Under the pieces are notes generated by a model that ran no database searches, was not told the origin of the DNA, and was given only the letters and a program-made list of their open reading frames with translations. A program made the translations under genes and the position numbers. Shown here piece after piece: positions 36,106-48,741 of a stretch of DNA of 64,000 nt (within the stretch, counting starts at the first letter, position 1; each line of letters begins with the position of its first letter). The stretch lies in assembly GCA_035524495.1 (NCBI GenBank), contig DATKOR010000080.1:28754-92753 (forward strand), read 5' to 3'. Source of the DNA: CAIKZZ01 sp035524495. Lineage in GTDB: Bacteria; Pseudomonadota; Gammaproteobacteria; Steroidobacterales; Steroidobacteraceae.

Positions 36106-37457
36106 AGTCGCTCGGCGTTCGGCTGCTGGTGACGCTGTCGGCGCTGCTGATCGTCGGCTTCGGCCTCACGATCGCGGCGCTCGACTTCTCGTTCCGCGGC
36201 CTCGCCGAGCGCTCGCGCCGCGAGGTCCTCGACGCCAACGTCGATGCGCTGATCGCCGGCGCCGACTTCGACCGCAGCGGGCGGCTGGTGCCGGCCGAAC
36301 AGCTGCCGGAGCCGCGCCTCAACACGCCTGGCTCCGGCCTCGTCGCGATGATACGGCCGCGCCACGGGACCGAGTCGTGGCGCTCGCCGTCGGCGGTCGG
36401 GCTCGCGCTCAAGGTCGAGGACGACGTGCGCCCCGGCGAGCGGCGCGCGCGCAGGCTGACAACCCCGGACGGCACGCGCTTCCTCGTCTACTCGCTCGGC
36501 GTCGCCTGGGAGACGACGCGCGGCAAGAGCCGCGAGTACGTGTTCACGGCCGCCGAGAGCCTCGAGCCCTACTACGGGCAGCTGAACCGCTTTCGCGCCG
36601 AGCTGCTCGCGGGCTTCGTGGTGTTCACCGCGGTGCTGCTCGCCGCGGTCGTCGTGAGCCTGCGCCACCTGCTGCGGCCGCTCAGGCGCATCGAGGCCGA
36701 GATCGCCGAGATCGAGGGCGGGCGCCGCGAGCGCCTGAGCGAGGACTGGCCGCGCGAGCTCGAGGGCGTGGCGCACAACCTGAACGCGCTGCTGCGCGTC
36801 GAGCACGACCGGCTCGCGCGCTACCGCAACACGGTCGGCAACCTCGCGCACAGCCTCAAGACCCCGCTCTCGGTGCTGCGCGGGGCGCTCGGCGCGGACG
36901 CCGCGATCGACCGGACCTTAGTCGCGACCGAGCTCGACCGGATGCAGGACATCGTCCGCCACCAGCTCGATCGCGCCGCGGCCGCGACGCCGCTGCCCGG
37001 GATGGTCGCGCTGCCGGTCGCACCGGCCCTGAGCGAGCTCGCCGCCGCGCTCGGCAAGGTGCACGCCGGGCGCTCGCTCGCGCTGCACGTCGATGCCGCG
37101 CCCGAGCTCGCGTACCCGCTCGCGCGCGGCGACCTGCTCGAGATCGCCGGCAACCTCGCCGACAACGCGTGCAAGTGGGCGCGGCGGGAGGTGCGCATCG
37201 CCGCGCGCGCCTGGCCGGAGGCGGAGTGGCGCCGGCCGGGGCTCGTGCTCAGCGTCGCCGACGACGGCCCCGGCATTCCGCCCGACGAGCGCGCGCGCGT
37301 GCGCGACCGCGGCGTTAAGCTCGATGAGCGCGTGCCGGGGCAGGGGCTGGGGCTCGCGATGGTCGATGAGCTCGTCAAGTCCTACGGCGGCCGCTTCGAG
37401 CTCGGCGCGAGCGCGCTCGGCGGGCTCGAGGCGACCGTGTACCTGCCGGGCGCGTGA
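36102..37457 (+). CDS. PhoQ-like sensor histidine kinase
   Basis: A 451-residue membrane kinase. One membrane segment (~9-28), a periplasmic sensor region (~29-163), a second segment (~164-186), a HAMP-like linker and a dimerisation helix with the phosphoacceptor His in NLAHSLKTPLSVLRG (~248-262). The ATPase domain has LEIAGNLADNACKWA (N box, ~346-360), DDGPGIPPDERARV (~385-398) and GQGLGLAMVDELV. The truncated H box and overall layout resemble PhoQ. It works with the overlapping upstream response regulator; the signal is unknown. Confidence 0.9.
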   Translation: MKSLGVRLLVTLSALLIVGFGLTIAALDFSFRGLAERSRREVLDANVDALIAGADFDRSGRLVPAEQLPEPRLNTPGSGLVAMIRPRHGTESWRSPSAVGLALKVEDDVRPGERRARRLTTPDGTRFLVYSLGVAWETTRGKSREYVFTAAESLEPYYGQLNRFRAELLAGFVVFTAVLLAAVVVSLRHLLRPLRRIEAEIAEIEGGRRERLSEDWPRELEGVAHNLNALLRVEHDRLARYRNTVGNLAHSLKTPLSVLRGALGADAAIDRTLVATELDRMQDIVRHQLDRAAAATPLPGMVALPVAPALSELAAALGKVHAGRSLALHVDAAPELAYPLARGDLLEIAGNLADNACKWARREVRIAARAWPEAEWRRPGLVLSVADDGPGIPPDERARVRDRGVKLDERVPGQGLGLAMVDELVKSYGGRFELGASALGGLEATVYLPGA

Positions 37458-37458
37458 C

Positions 37459-40400
37459 GTGCGCGCGCCGCGGCCGCTGCCCTCGCTCAATTACCCGCCG
37501 GACCTGCCGATCAGCGCGCGCCGCGAGGAGATCGTCGCGGCGCTGCGCGCCAACCGGGTCGTCGTCGTCTGCGGCGAGACGGGCTCGGGGAAGACGACGC
37601 AGTTGCCGAAGATGCTGCTCGAGGCGGGCGCGCTCGGCGGCGGGCTCATTGGCCACACGCAGCCGCGGCGCATCGCCGCTCGCTCGGTCGCCGCGCGGCT
37701 CGCGAGCGAGCTGCCCGACGCCCCGCCCGGCTTCGTCGGCTACAAGGTGCGCTTCAGCGACGGCACCGCACGCGACACGGCGCTCAAGGTCATGACCGAC
37801 GGGATTCTGCTCGCCGAGGCGCGCCAGGACCGGAACCTGCGCCGCTACGACGCGCTGATCATCGACGAGGCGCACGAGCGCAGCCTCAACATCGACTTCC
37901 TGCTCGGGTTGCTGAAGCGCCTGCTCGAGCGGCGCCGCGACCTCAAGCTCGTGATCACCTCGGCAACGATCGACCCCGGGCGCTTCTCCGACTACTTCGG
38001 CGGCGCGCCGGTCATCGAGGTGTCGGGACGCGGCTACCCCGTCGAGACGCGCTACCGGCCGCTCGCCGCCGACCGCGACGATCCCGTCGACCCGGGCCTG
38101 AGCGCCGGGATCCTGGCGGCGCTCGAGGAGATCTCTTCCGAGCCCGGCGCGATCGGCGACGGCGACGTGCTGGTGTTCCTGCCAGGCGAGCGCGAGATCC
38201 GCGAGGCGAGCGAGGCGATCGAGGGCGCGCATGGCGAGCGGCTCACGGTGCTGCCGCTCTACTCGCGCCTCGCCTGGGCCGACCAGCAGCGCGTGTTCGA
38301 GCGCCGGAGCGGGCGACGCGTGGTGCTCGCGACCAACGTCGCCGAGACCTCGCTCACCGTGCCCGGGATCCGCGCCGTCATCGACTCCGGGCTTGCGCGG
38401 CTTGCGCGCTACAGCGCGCGCACGAAGCTGCTGCGCCTGCCGATCGAGCCCGTGTCGCAGGCGAGCGCCAACCAGCGCGCGGGGCGCTGCGGGCGCGTGG
38501 GTCCGGGGCTCTGCATCCGGCTGTACTCCGAGGAGGACTTCGCGGCGCGCGCGCCGTTCACGCCGCCCGAGGTGCTGCGCACGAACCTCGCGAGCGTGAT
38601 CCTGCAGATGGAGGTCCTCGGCCTCGGCAGCCCCGCCGCGTTCCCGTTCCTCGATCCCCCGGACACGCGCCTGATCAACGACGGCTACCGGCTGCTCGAG
38701 GAACTCGAGGCGGTCGACAACGAGCAGCGCGTCACGGAGACCGGGCGCACGATGGCGCGCCTGCCGATCGACCCCCGGCTCGCGCGCATGCTGATCGCCG
38801 CGCGGCGCCTCGGCGCCGTCAAGGAGCTGCTCGCGCTCGCGGCCGTGCTCTCGATCCAGGACCCGCGCGAGCGGCCGAGCGAGCGGACCCAGGCCGCCGA
38901 CGTCGCCCACGCCGCGAATGCCGATGCACGCTCCGACTTCACGACGCTGCTCGGCCTGTGGAGCCGCTACCAGGCGGAGCGGCGCGCCCGCTCGCGCAGC
39001 GCCGTCAAGCGCTGGTGCGCCGATGCGTTCCTCTCGGCCGCGCGGATGCGCGAGTGGGAGGAGCTCGAGGCGCAGCTCGCCGAGACCGCCGGCGAGCTCG
39101 GCTGGGCGGTGAACGCGCAGCCCGCGACGAGCGAGGCGGTGCACCGGGCGCTCGTCGCCGGGCTCCTCGGCCACATCGGTGAGAAGACCGAGCGCGGCGA
39201 CTACCTCGGACCGCGCGGCCGGCGCTTCCTGATCGCGCCGGGGAGTCCGCTCAGGAGCCGCGCGCCGCGCTGGGTCATGGCGGCGCAGATCGTCGAGACG
39301 CAGCGGATCTACGCGCGCCTCGTCGCCGCGATCGAGCCGGGCTGGGTCGAGGCCGCCGCACGCCACCTCGTGCGGCGCGAGTACACCGAGCCCGAGTGGG
39401 ACCCGGCGCGCGGCATCGTGTTCGCGCGCGAGCACGTCACGCTGTGGGGCCTGACCCTCGCGGCCGGGCGCCGCGTCCACTACGGTGCGGTCGCGCCCTC
39501 GCAGGCGCGCGAGATCTTCGTGCGCGAGGCGCTCGTGCACGGGCGCGCGCGGATCGCCGCGCGCTTTGCCGAGGAGAATGCGCGCCTGAAGTCCGAGATC
39601 GCGGCCGAGGAGGCGGCGCTTCGGCGCCACACGCTGCTCATCGACGAAAGCGAGGAGGCGGCCTTCTACCTCGCGCGCGTTCCGGAGGGCGTGCACACGC
39701 TCGCGGCCTTCGAGCGCTGGCGCTCCGTCGCCGAGCGCGCCGATCCCGACCGGCTGGTGATGCGCCGCGAGGACCTGCGCCGCGCGGAGGAACCGCCGCT
39801 CGACCGCCAGGCCTTCCCGACGCGGCTCGCGCTCGCCGGCAACCTGCTGCCGCTCGAGTACCGCTTCGACCCGCAGTCGCCGGCGGACGGCGCGACGGTG
39901 CTCGTTCCGGAGCCGCTCGTCCCCAAGCTCCACGCCGGCGAGCTCGGCTGGGGCATCCCGGGCTGGCTCGAGGAGAAGCTGACGGCGCTCATCCGCGCGC
40001 TGCCGAAGGCGACGCGCAAGCACCTCGTCCCGGCCCCCGACGTCGCGCGGCGCTGCGCCGCAGCGCTCGCCGCGCGCCGCAGCGAGCCGTTCCTCGCGGC
40101 GGTTGCCGAGGAGCTCACGCGCGCGGGCGGCGAGCCGATCACGCCCGCGCAGCTCGGCGCGGCGGCGCTCGCGCCCTTCCTCTCGCTCAACGTCCGCGTG
40201 GTCGATGCGAACGGGCAGGCGCTCGCCGAGGGCCGCGACGTCGCGGCGCTGCGGCGCGTGCGAGCGTCGCGGGCGCCGACCGACGACCCGTGGAGCCGCG
40301 ACGACATCCGGCGCTTCGACTTCGGCGTGCTCCCCGAGAGCGTGCGCGTCACGCGCCAGGGCGTCGTGCTCGAGCTCTATCCCGCGCTCGCCGACCGGAC

Positions 40401-41178
40401 GAGCCATGCCGCGCTCAGCCTCGTCGCCGACGCCGAATCCGCCGCGGCGACCACGCGCAGGGGAATGCTGAGGCTCCTGTCGCTCGAGCTCGCGCAACCC
40501 GTCCGGCATGCCGAAAAACTCCTGCTCGCGGACCGCGCGCTCCTCCTGCTGCACCAGCCGATCGGACCCGCGGCACCGCTCGCGCGCGACATCGTGCACC
40601 GGGCGCTCGAGCGCGCGTGCCTGCCCGAGCCCATCGCGGTGCCGCGCGATGCGGCCGCGTTCGCCGCCGCCGCCCAGCGCGGCCGCCCGGTGCTCGTCGA
40701 GGCGTCCGAGCGGCTCACCGCCGGGGTCAAGGCGGCGCTCACGGAGGCGCGCTCGCTGCGCGCCGAGCTTGCGGCGCTGAGCGACGGCCTCGACGCCGCG
40801 CTCCTCGCGGACGTGCGTGCCGAGTACGCCGAACTCATCCATCCCGGATTCGTCGCGGCGATCCCGGATCCATGGCTCGACGGGATCGAGCGCTACCTGA
40901 AGGCCGAGCGGCGGCGCGTCGCGAAGCTCGCCGAGCCGCGGGCCGCCGTCATCGACGCGCAGCGCCAGTACCTCGAGGCGCGACGGCGCCTCGGCGCGCT
41001 TCGCGCCCGGCTGGATCCCGGCGAGGAGGGGCCGGCGGCCCTCGTCGAGCTTCGGTTTCTCGTGCGCGAGTACGGCGTGCAGCTCTTCGCCCAGGACCTC
41101 AAGACCCGGGTGCCGGTGTCGGCGAAACGGCTCGCGACGGCCTTCGGCGCCGTCGAGGCGGCGCTCGCACGCCGCTGA
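37459..41178 (+). CDS. hrpA: DEAH-box ATP-dependent RNA helicase HrpA
   Basis: A ~1239-residue helicase slightly shorter than E. coli HrpA (about 1300). Walker A is CGETGSGKTTQLPKML (~37-52), motif II DEAHERS (~136-142), SATI (motif III, ~174-177) and the C-terminal RecA domain has NVAETSLTVPGI and QRAGRCGRVGPG (~337-348). The winged-helix/OB region is followed by the long DUF3418 C-terminus typical of HrpA. In E. coli HrpA rescues stalled ribosomes. The GTG at 37459 is one base after the kinase stop; the frame is open further upstream, inside the kinase gene, but homology starts here. Confidence 0.95.
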   Translation: MRAPRPLPSLNYPPDLPISARREEIVAALRANRVVVVCGETGSGKTTQLPKMLLEAGALGGGLIGHTQPRRIAARSVAARLASELPDAPPGFVGYKVRFSDGTARDTALKVMTDGILLAEARQDRNLRRYDALIIDEAHERSLNIDFLLGLLKRLLERRRDLKLVITSATIDPGRFSDYFGGAPVIEVSGRGYPVETRYRPLAADRDDPVDPGLSAGILAALEEISSEPGAIGDGDVLVFLPGEREIREASEAIEGAHGERLTVLPLYSRLAWADQQRVFERRSGRRVVLATNVAETSLTVPGIRAVIDSGLARLARYSARTKLLRLPIEPVSQASANQRAGRCGRVGPGLCIRLYSEEDFAARAPFTPPEVLRTNLASVILQMEVLGLGSPAAFPFLDPPDTRLINDGYRLLEELEAVDNEQRVTETGRTMARLPIDPRLARMLIAARRLGAVKELLALAAVLSIQDPRERPSERTQAADVAHAANADARSDFTTLLGLWSRYQAERRARSRSAVKRWCADAFLSAARMREWEELEAQLAETAGELGWAVNAQPATSEAVHRALVAGLLGHIGEKTERGDYLGPRGRRFLIAPGSPLRSRAPRWVMAAQIVETQRIYARLVAAIEPGWVEAAARHLVRREYTEPEWDPARGIVFAREHVTLWGLTLAAGRRVHYGAVAPSQAREIFVREALVHGRARIAARFAEENARLKSEIAAEEAALRRHTLLIDESEEAAFYLARVPEGVHTLAAFERWRSVAERADPDRLVMRREDLRRAEEPPLDRQAFPTRLALAGNLLPLEYRFDPQSPADGATVLVPEPLVPKLHAGELGWGIPGWLEEKLTALIRALPKATRKHLVPAPDVARRCAAALAARRSEPFLAAVAEELTRAGGEPITPAQLGAAALAPFLSLNVRVVDANGQALAEGRDVAALRRVRASRAPTDDPWSRDDIRRFDFGVLPESVRVTRQGVVLELYPALADRTSHAALSLVADAESAAATTRRGMLRLLSLELAQPVRHAEKLLLADRALLLLHQPIGPAAPLARDIVHRALERACLPEPIAVPRDAAAFAAAAQRGRPVLVEASERLTAGVKAALTEARSLRAELAALSDGLDAALLADVRAEYAELIHPGFVAAIPDPWLDGIERYLKAERRRVAKLAEPRAAVIDAQRQYLEARRRLGALRARLDPGEEGPAALVELRFLVREYGVQLFAQDLKTRVPVSAKRLATAFGAVEAALARR

Positions 41179-41222
41179 CCCGAGACGAGTTATTGCAGTG
41201 CAACGGGCGGCCCGCGGAATGC

Positions 41223-41228
41223 TAGGAT
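41223..41228 (+). promoter_or_regulatory. Extended -10 of the DAHP synthase gene, candidate leaderless start
   Basis: TGC-TAGGAT followed by CGGGCC and the ATG at 41235. The gap is six bases, so the transcript probably begins at the start codon. The same TGCTAGGAT occurs before fumC with a longer leader. Confidence 0.5.
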
Positions 41229-41234
41229 CGGGCC

Positions 41235-42590
<1,356 letters not shown>

Positions 42591-43209
42591 GCGCCGCGTA
42601 GAGCGACGCTACTTCCTCGCCCGAGAGCGCCCGGACCTCCCCGGGGGCGAGCCCCTCGAGCCCGATCGGGCCGATCGCCGCGCGCACGAGCCGCAGCGTC
42701 GGAAGTCCCACCGCCGCCGTCATCCGCCGCACCTGGCGGTTGCGTCCCTCGCGAAGCGTCAGCTCGATCCACGCGGTCGGGATCTTCGCGCGGTAGCGGA
42801 TCGGCGGGTCGCGGGGCCAGAGGTGATCGGGCGGGGCGATGCGTCTTGCGCCGGCCGGGCGCGTGAGGCCGTCCGGGAGCCGCACGCCGCGCGCGAGCTC
42901 AGCAAGCTGGGCCTCGGACGGATCGCCTTCGACCTGTGCCCAGTAGGTCTTCGAAAGCGCATGGCGGGGGTCGGTGATCGCGGCCTGAAGCCGTCCGTCG
43001 TCCGTGAGGAGCAACAGTCCCTCGCTGTCGAAGTCGAGCCGTCCGGCCGGGTAGACGCCGGGCTCCCGGACGTACTCCGCGAGCGTCGCCCGCTCGTCGG
43101 TCCGCGAGAACTTTGTCAGCACCCTGAAGGGCTTATTGAGTGCGAGAACGCGCATTGACTGCTGCAGATCCTACAGATGGCACGGATTGAAGTGAGGCCC
43201 TGCAGCCAC

Positions 43210-43215
43210 TACTAT
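43210..43215 (+). promoter_or_regulatory. -10-like element for aceBA
   Basis: TACTAT lies about 48 bases before the GTG of aceB, so the transcript would have a leader of about 40 bases with a TGGGGG ribosome binding site. This supports the start at 43263 over an in-frame TTG at 43215. Confidence 0.35.
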
Positions 43216-43262
43216 TGTGCAGCGCAAAATACCTGCTTGGCGACATCCACCGTGGGGGTTTC

Positions 43263-44873
43263 GTGAGCACAGAGCGAGCAGCGCTTGGCAGCCTTTCGCC
43301 GGGCGTCGAGATCCGCGGTCCACGCGTGACCGGCGAGGAGCTGATCCTGACGCGAGACGCCGTCGACTTCGTCGCCGCGCTCGCGCGTCGCTTTGCTCCG
43401 AAGGTGGGCGTGCTGCTCGCGCGCCGCGAGGCGCGCCAGGCGGCGATCGATGCCGGCGAGCTCCCCGACTTCCTGCCCGAGACCCGCACGATCCGCGAAT
43501 CTGACTGGCACGTGGCCGCGATCCCGGCGGACCTGCGCGACCGGCGCGTCGAGATCACCGGGCCGACCGAGCGCAAGATGGTGATCAATGCGCTCAATTC
43601 GGGCGCCAACGTCTTCATGGCCGACTTCGAGGATTCGCTGAGCCCGAGCTGGGCGAACGTCGTCAGCGGCCAGCTGAACCTCAAGGACGCCGTCGCCCGC
43701 GCGATCGAGTTCGTCGCGCCCGATGGCCGGCACTACCGGCTCAACGACCGGACCGCCGTCCTCTTCGTCCGGCCGCGCGGCTGGCACCTCGTCGAGAAGC
43801 ACTGGACGGTCGACGGCGAACCCGTCGCCGGCGCGTTCGTCGACTTCGGCCTCTTCCTCTTTCACAACCACGCCGAGCTCGCGCGCCGCGGCACCGGGCC
43901 CTACTTCTACCTGCCGAAGCTCGAGAGCCACCTCGAGGCGCGGCTGTGGAACGAGGTGTTCGCCTTCGCCGAGGAGCGCCTCGGGATCAAGCACGGCACG
44001 ATCAAGTGCACGGTCCTGATCGAGACGATCCTCGCGGCGTTCGAGATGCACGAGATCCTCTACGAGCTCAAGGACTACATCGTCGGGCTCAACTGCGGGC
44101 GCTGGGACTACATCTTCAGCTTCATCAAGAAGTTCAGCCGCCGTGCCGACTTCGTGCTGCCGGACCGCCACCTCGTGACGATGACGACGCACTTCCTGCG
44201 CTCGTACTCGCTGCTGCTGATCCAGACCTGCCATCGGCGCGGCGCGTTCGCGATGGGCGGCATGGCGGCGCAGATCCCGATCAAGAACGACCCGGCCGCC
44301 AACGACGCGGCGCTCGCCAAGGTGCGTGCCGACAAGGAGCGCGAGGCGGGCGACGGGCACGACGGGACGTGGGTCGCGCATCCCGGCCTCGTGCCGCTCG
44401 CGCGCGAGGTGTTCGACCGGCTGATGCCGGGGCCGAACCAGCTGACGGCCTTGAAGGCCGACATCGTCGTGACCGCGAAGGACCTCCTCAGCGTGCCCGC
44501 GGGCGTGATCACCGAGGCCGGCCTTCGCAACAACGTTTCGGTGGCGATCCGCTACCTCGCGTCGTGGCTCGGCGGCAACGGCTGCGTGCCGATCTACAAC
44601 CTGATGGAGGATGCGGCGACGGCCGAGATCTCGCGCGCGCAGGTCTGGCAGTGGGTGCGGCACCGCCGTGCGCTCGCCGACGGGCGCGAGGTGAGCTTGC
44701 CGCTCGTCGCGACGATCCTCGGCGAGGAGCTGGCGCGGATCCGCTCCGAGGTCGGCGACGCCGCGTTCGAATCCGGCCACTACCGGCGCGCGGCCGAGCT
44801 GTTCAGCCAGCTGACCGCCGGCGAGCGTTTCGAGAGTTTTCTGACCCTGACCGCGTACCGCGAGATCGACTAA
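43263..44873 (+). CDS. aceB: Malate synthase A
   Basis: A 536-residue malate synthase (E. coli AceB is 533) condensing acetyl-CoA with glyoxylate. ANVFMADFEDSLSPSW (~113-128), VRPRGWHLVEKH (~166-177), KLESHLEARLWNEV (~215-228), the LIETILAAFEMHEILYEL region (~252-269) and LNCGRWDYIFSFIK carry the Mg and substrate ligands. The catalytic base region is YNLMEDAATAEISRAQ (~443-458). TGGGGG precedes the GTG. aceA follows after 18 bases; no aceK follows aceA. Confidence 0.96.
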   Translation: MSTERAALGSLSPGVEIRGPRVTGEELILTRDAVDFVAALARRFAPKVGVLLARREARQAAIDAGELPDFLPETRTIRESDWHVAAIPADLRDRRVEITGPTERKMVINALNSGANVFMADFEDSLSPSWANVVSGQLNLKDAVARAIEFVAPDGRHYRLNDRTAVLFVRPRGWHLVEKHWTVDGEPVAGAFVDFGLFLFHNHAELARRGTGPYFYLPKLESHLEARLWNEVFAFAEERLGIKHGTIKCTVLIETILAAFEMHEILYELKDYIVGLNCGRWDYIFSFIKKFSRRADFVLPDRHLVTMTTHFLRSYSLLLIQTCHRRGAFAMGGMAAQIPIKNDPAANDAALAKVRADKEREAGDGHDGTWVAHPGLVPLAREVFDRLMPGPNQLTALKADIVVTAKDLLSVPAGVITEAGLRNNVSVAIRYLASWLGGNGCVPIYNLMEDAATAEISRAQVWQWVRHRRALADGREVSLPLVATILGEELARIRSEVGDAAFESGHYRRAAELFSQLTAGERFESFLTLTAYREID

Positions 44874-44891
44874 CCGAACCGGGAGCACGAC

Positions 44892-46178
<1,287 letters not shown>

Positions 46179-46220
46179 CGGGACTTGCGGTGCGCGGGCG
46201 GCGGCCGGAACATCCTGCCG

Positions 46221-48110
46221 ATGCCGCCCGCGACCCCATCCCCGGACTCCAAGGCCCATGCGCTCGAGGTCGCGCACGGGGTCGTCGACGCGGCGCAGCC
46301 CTTCGATCCGAAGGGGTTCGTCGCCTCGCTGCCGGCGCGCCCGGGCGTCTACCGGATGCTCGATGCCGCGGGCCAGATCCTCTACGTCGGCAAGGCCGGG
46401 AACCTGAAGGCCCGCGTCGGCAGCTACTTCCGCGCCGACCTGCTGCAGCCGAAGGTCCTCGCGATGGTGCAGCAGATCGCCGCCATCGAGGTCACGGTCA
46501 CGAGCTCCGACACCGAGGCGCTGCTCCTCGAGTTCAACCTGATCAAGAAGCACCGGCCGCGCTACAACATCCTGCTGCGCGACGACAAGAGCTTCCCGTA
46601 CCTGTATCTGACGACCGAGCAGGAGTTTCCGCGCCTGAGCTTCTACCGCGGCTCGCGCAACCGGCCGGGGCGATTCTTCGGGCCGTATCCGAGCACGACC
46701 GCGGTGCGCGAGACGCTGCTGCAGCTGCAAAAGCTCTTCCGCCTGCGCCAGTGCGAGGACAGCTACTTCGAGAACCGCACGCGGCCGTGCCTGCAGTACC
46801 AGATCCACCGCTGCTCGGCGCCGTGCGTCGGGCTCGTGTCGAAGGCGGACTACGCGGCCGACGTCACCGCCGCGACCCGCGTGCTCGAGGGCCGCAACGA
46901 CGAGGTCGCGACCGAGCTCGCGGCGCGGATGGAGGAAGAGGCCGCGGCGCTGCGGTTCGAGAAGGCGGCGGCGCTCAGGGACCAGCTCGCGGCGCTGAAA
47001 AGCGTGCAGGCGCGCCAGATCGTCAGCGCCGACTCGGACGTCGACTGCGACGTCGTCGCGGCGGCTACCGGTCCCGGGCTTTACTGCATCGGGCTCATGT
47101 TCATCCGCGCCGGCGTCAACCTCGGCACCACGACCTACTTCGCGCGCGCGCCGTTCGGCGAGGCGGAGGACGTCGAGGCCGCGTTCCTCGCCCAGCACTA
47201 CCTCGCGCACGAGGCGCCGGGCGAGATCGTCGTCGGCAGCACGCTCGCCGAGCCCGAAGTGATCGCCGCGGCGCTCGGCGAGCACGCGCGGCATCGCGTC
47301 GTGATCCACCGCGCCGAGCGCGGGCTCAAGGCCCGCTGGGTCGAGATGACGCGCGACAACGCCGTGCAGGCGCTCAAGATGCGGCTCGCGACCGAGGCCG
47401 GCATCGAGGCGCAGCTCGAGGCGCTCGGGGCGATTCTCGGGCTCGCGCAAGCGCCTGCGCGGCTCGAGTGCTTCGACATCAGCCACACGCGCGGCGAGGC
47501 CACGGTCGCGAGCTGCGTCGTGTTCGGTCGCGAGGGCGCGCAGAAATCCGACTACCGGCGCTTCAACCTCGAGGGGCTGACGCCGGGCGACGACTACGGC
47601 GCGATGCGCCAGGCGCTGACGCGCCGCTACAAGCGCATCAAGGCGGGCGAGGGCAAGCGCCCCGACGTGCTCTTGATCGACGGCGGGCCGGGCCAGCTCC
47701 ACGAGGCCGCGAAGGTGCTCGCCGAACTCGAGGTGGCCGTGCCCTGCGTCGTCGGCGTCGCGAAGGGGCCCGACCGGCGCGTCGGGCAGGAGCGGCTTTT
47801 CTTGTTGGGGTCCGAGGCCCCCCTTATACTGCCGCCCGACTCGCGCGCCCTGCACCTGATCCAGCGGATCCGCGACGAGGCTCACCGCTTCGCGATCGCG
47901 GGCCACCGTGCGCGCCGCGCGAAGGCCCGTCAGGCGTCCGTGCTCGAGGAAGTGCCGGGCTTGGGTCCCGCCCGGCGCCGCGAACTTCTGAAGCGCTTCG
48001 GTGGTCTGCACGGGGTACTCGGCGCCGGCGTCGAGGACCTCGCGCGCGTGCGCGGCATCGGGCGGCGGCTCGCGGCGGCGATTTACGAACGGCTGCACCC
48101 GGACGCCTGA
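46221..48110 (+). CDS. uvrC: Excinuclease ABC subunit C
   Basis: A ~629-residue nucleotide-excision repair nuclease. The N-terminal GIY-YIG domain shows PGVYRMLDAAGQILYVGKAGNL (~36-57, split at GVYRMLD and ILYVGKA). The UVR motif is around EAAALRFEKAAALRDQL (~238-254). The RNase H-like C-terminal domain has ECFDISHTRGE (~415-425) and LLIDGGPGQL (~484-493). Two helix-hairpin-helix motifs close the protein (VPGLGPARRRELLKRFGG and VRGIGRRLAAAIY). Start is uncertain: the ATG at 46221 is chosen, the frame being open to 46185. pgsA follows after three bases. Confidence 0.95.
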   Translation: MPPATPSPDSKAHALEVAHGVVDAAQPFDPKGFVASLPARPGVYRMLDAAGQILYVGKAGNLKARVGSYFRADLLQPKVLAMVQQIAAIEVTVTSSDTEALLLEFNLIKKHRPRYNILLRDDKSFPYLYLTTEQEFPRLSFYRGSRNRPGRFFGPYPSTTAVRETLLQLQKLFRLRQCEDSYFENRTRPCLQYQIHRCSAPCVGLVSKADYAADVTAATRVLEGRNDEVATELAARMEEEAAALRFEKAAALRDQLAALKSVQARQIVSADSDVDCDVVAAATGPGLYCIGLMFIRAGVNLGTTTYFARAPFGEAEDVEAAFLAQHYLAHEAPGEIVVGSTLAEPEVIAAALGEHARHRVVIHRAERGLKARWVEMTRDNAVQALKMRLATEAGIEAQLEALGAILGLAQAPARLECFDISHTRGEATVASCVVFGREGAQKSDYRRFNLEGLTPGDDYGAMRQALTRRYKRIKAGEGKRPDVLLIDGGPGQLHEAAKVLAELEVAVPCVVGVAKGPDRRVGQERLFLLGSEAPLILPPDSRALHLIQRIRDEAHRFAIAGHRARRAKARQASVLEEVPGLGPARRRELLKRFGGLHGVLGAGVEDLARVRGIGRRLAAAIYERLHPDA

Positions 48111-48113
48111 CGC

Positions 48114-48701
48114 GTGACCGATCCCTACACCATCCCCAACCTGCTGACCGCCCTTCGGATCGTGCTGATCCCGGTGATCGTCGGGCTTTTCTACCTGCCG
48201 TACGGGTGGGGCGACATGGTCGCCGGGGTCCTGTTCGCGATCGCCGGGATCACCGACACGCTCGATGGCTACGTCGCCCGCCGCATGGGCCAGGTGTCGC
48301 ACCTCGGCGCCTTCCTCGACCCGGTCGCCGACAAGCTCATCGTGGCGACCGCGCTCGTGCTAATCGTCAGCCGCAATCCCGACTGGTACGTGACGCTGAC
48401 CGCGTGCGTGATCATCGGCCGCGAGATCGCGATCTCGGCGCTGCGGGAGTGGATGGCGGAGATCGGCGCGCGCAAGAAGGTCGCGGTGTCGGCGCTCGGC
48501 AAGTTCAAGACGATTGCGCAAATCGTCGGGCTCTCGATGATGCTGTTCCGCGAGAACTTCCTCGGGCTGCCGATCTACTGGATCGGGCTCGTGCTCACGA
48601 TCATCGCGGCGGTGCTGACGCTGTGGTCGATGGCCCTGTACCTCGAGGCCGCGTGGCCGGAGCTCAAGCAGCGCGCCCACCCGGACCGGCCGCATTCTTG
48701 A
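48114..48701 (+). CDS. pgsA: CDP-diacylglycerol--glycerol-3-phosphate 3-phosphatidyltransferase
   Basis: A 195-residue integral membrane enzyme committing CDP-diacylglycerol to phosphatidylglycerol synthesis. The CDP-alcohol phosphatidyltransferase signature D-x2-DG-x2-AR-x8-G-x3-D-x3-D is intact in DTLDGYVARRMGQVSHLGAFLD then PVADK (~46-72). About four to five membrane segments are predicted. It starts at a GTG three bases after the uvrC stop. The last codons overlap the -35 box of the tRNA promoter. Confidence 0.95.
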   Translation: MTDPYTIPNLLTALRIVLIPVIVGLFYLPYGWGDMVAGVLFAIAGITDTLDGYVARRMGQVSHLGAFLDPVADKLIVATALVLIVSRNPDWYVTLTACVIIGREIAISALREWMAEIGARKKVAVSALGKFKTIAQIVGLSMMLFRENFLGLPIYWIGLVLTIIAAVLTLWSMALYLEAAWPELKQRAHPDRPHS

Positions 48702-48725
48702 CAGACCGGGGCCGCCCTATAGACT
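48698..48725 (+). promoter_or_regulatory. Strong promoter of the tRNA-Gly/tRNA-Cys unit
   Basis: A consensus TTGACA (48698-48703) overlaps the TGA of pgsA, and TAGACT (48720-48725) follows after 16 bases. An alternative -10, TATAGA at 48718-48723, would give a short 14-base spacer. This is the best -35 match in the window, as expected for stable RNA. Confidence 0.6.
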
Positions 48726-48741
48726 TATGGGTTCGCCGCGG

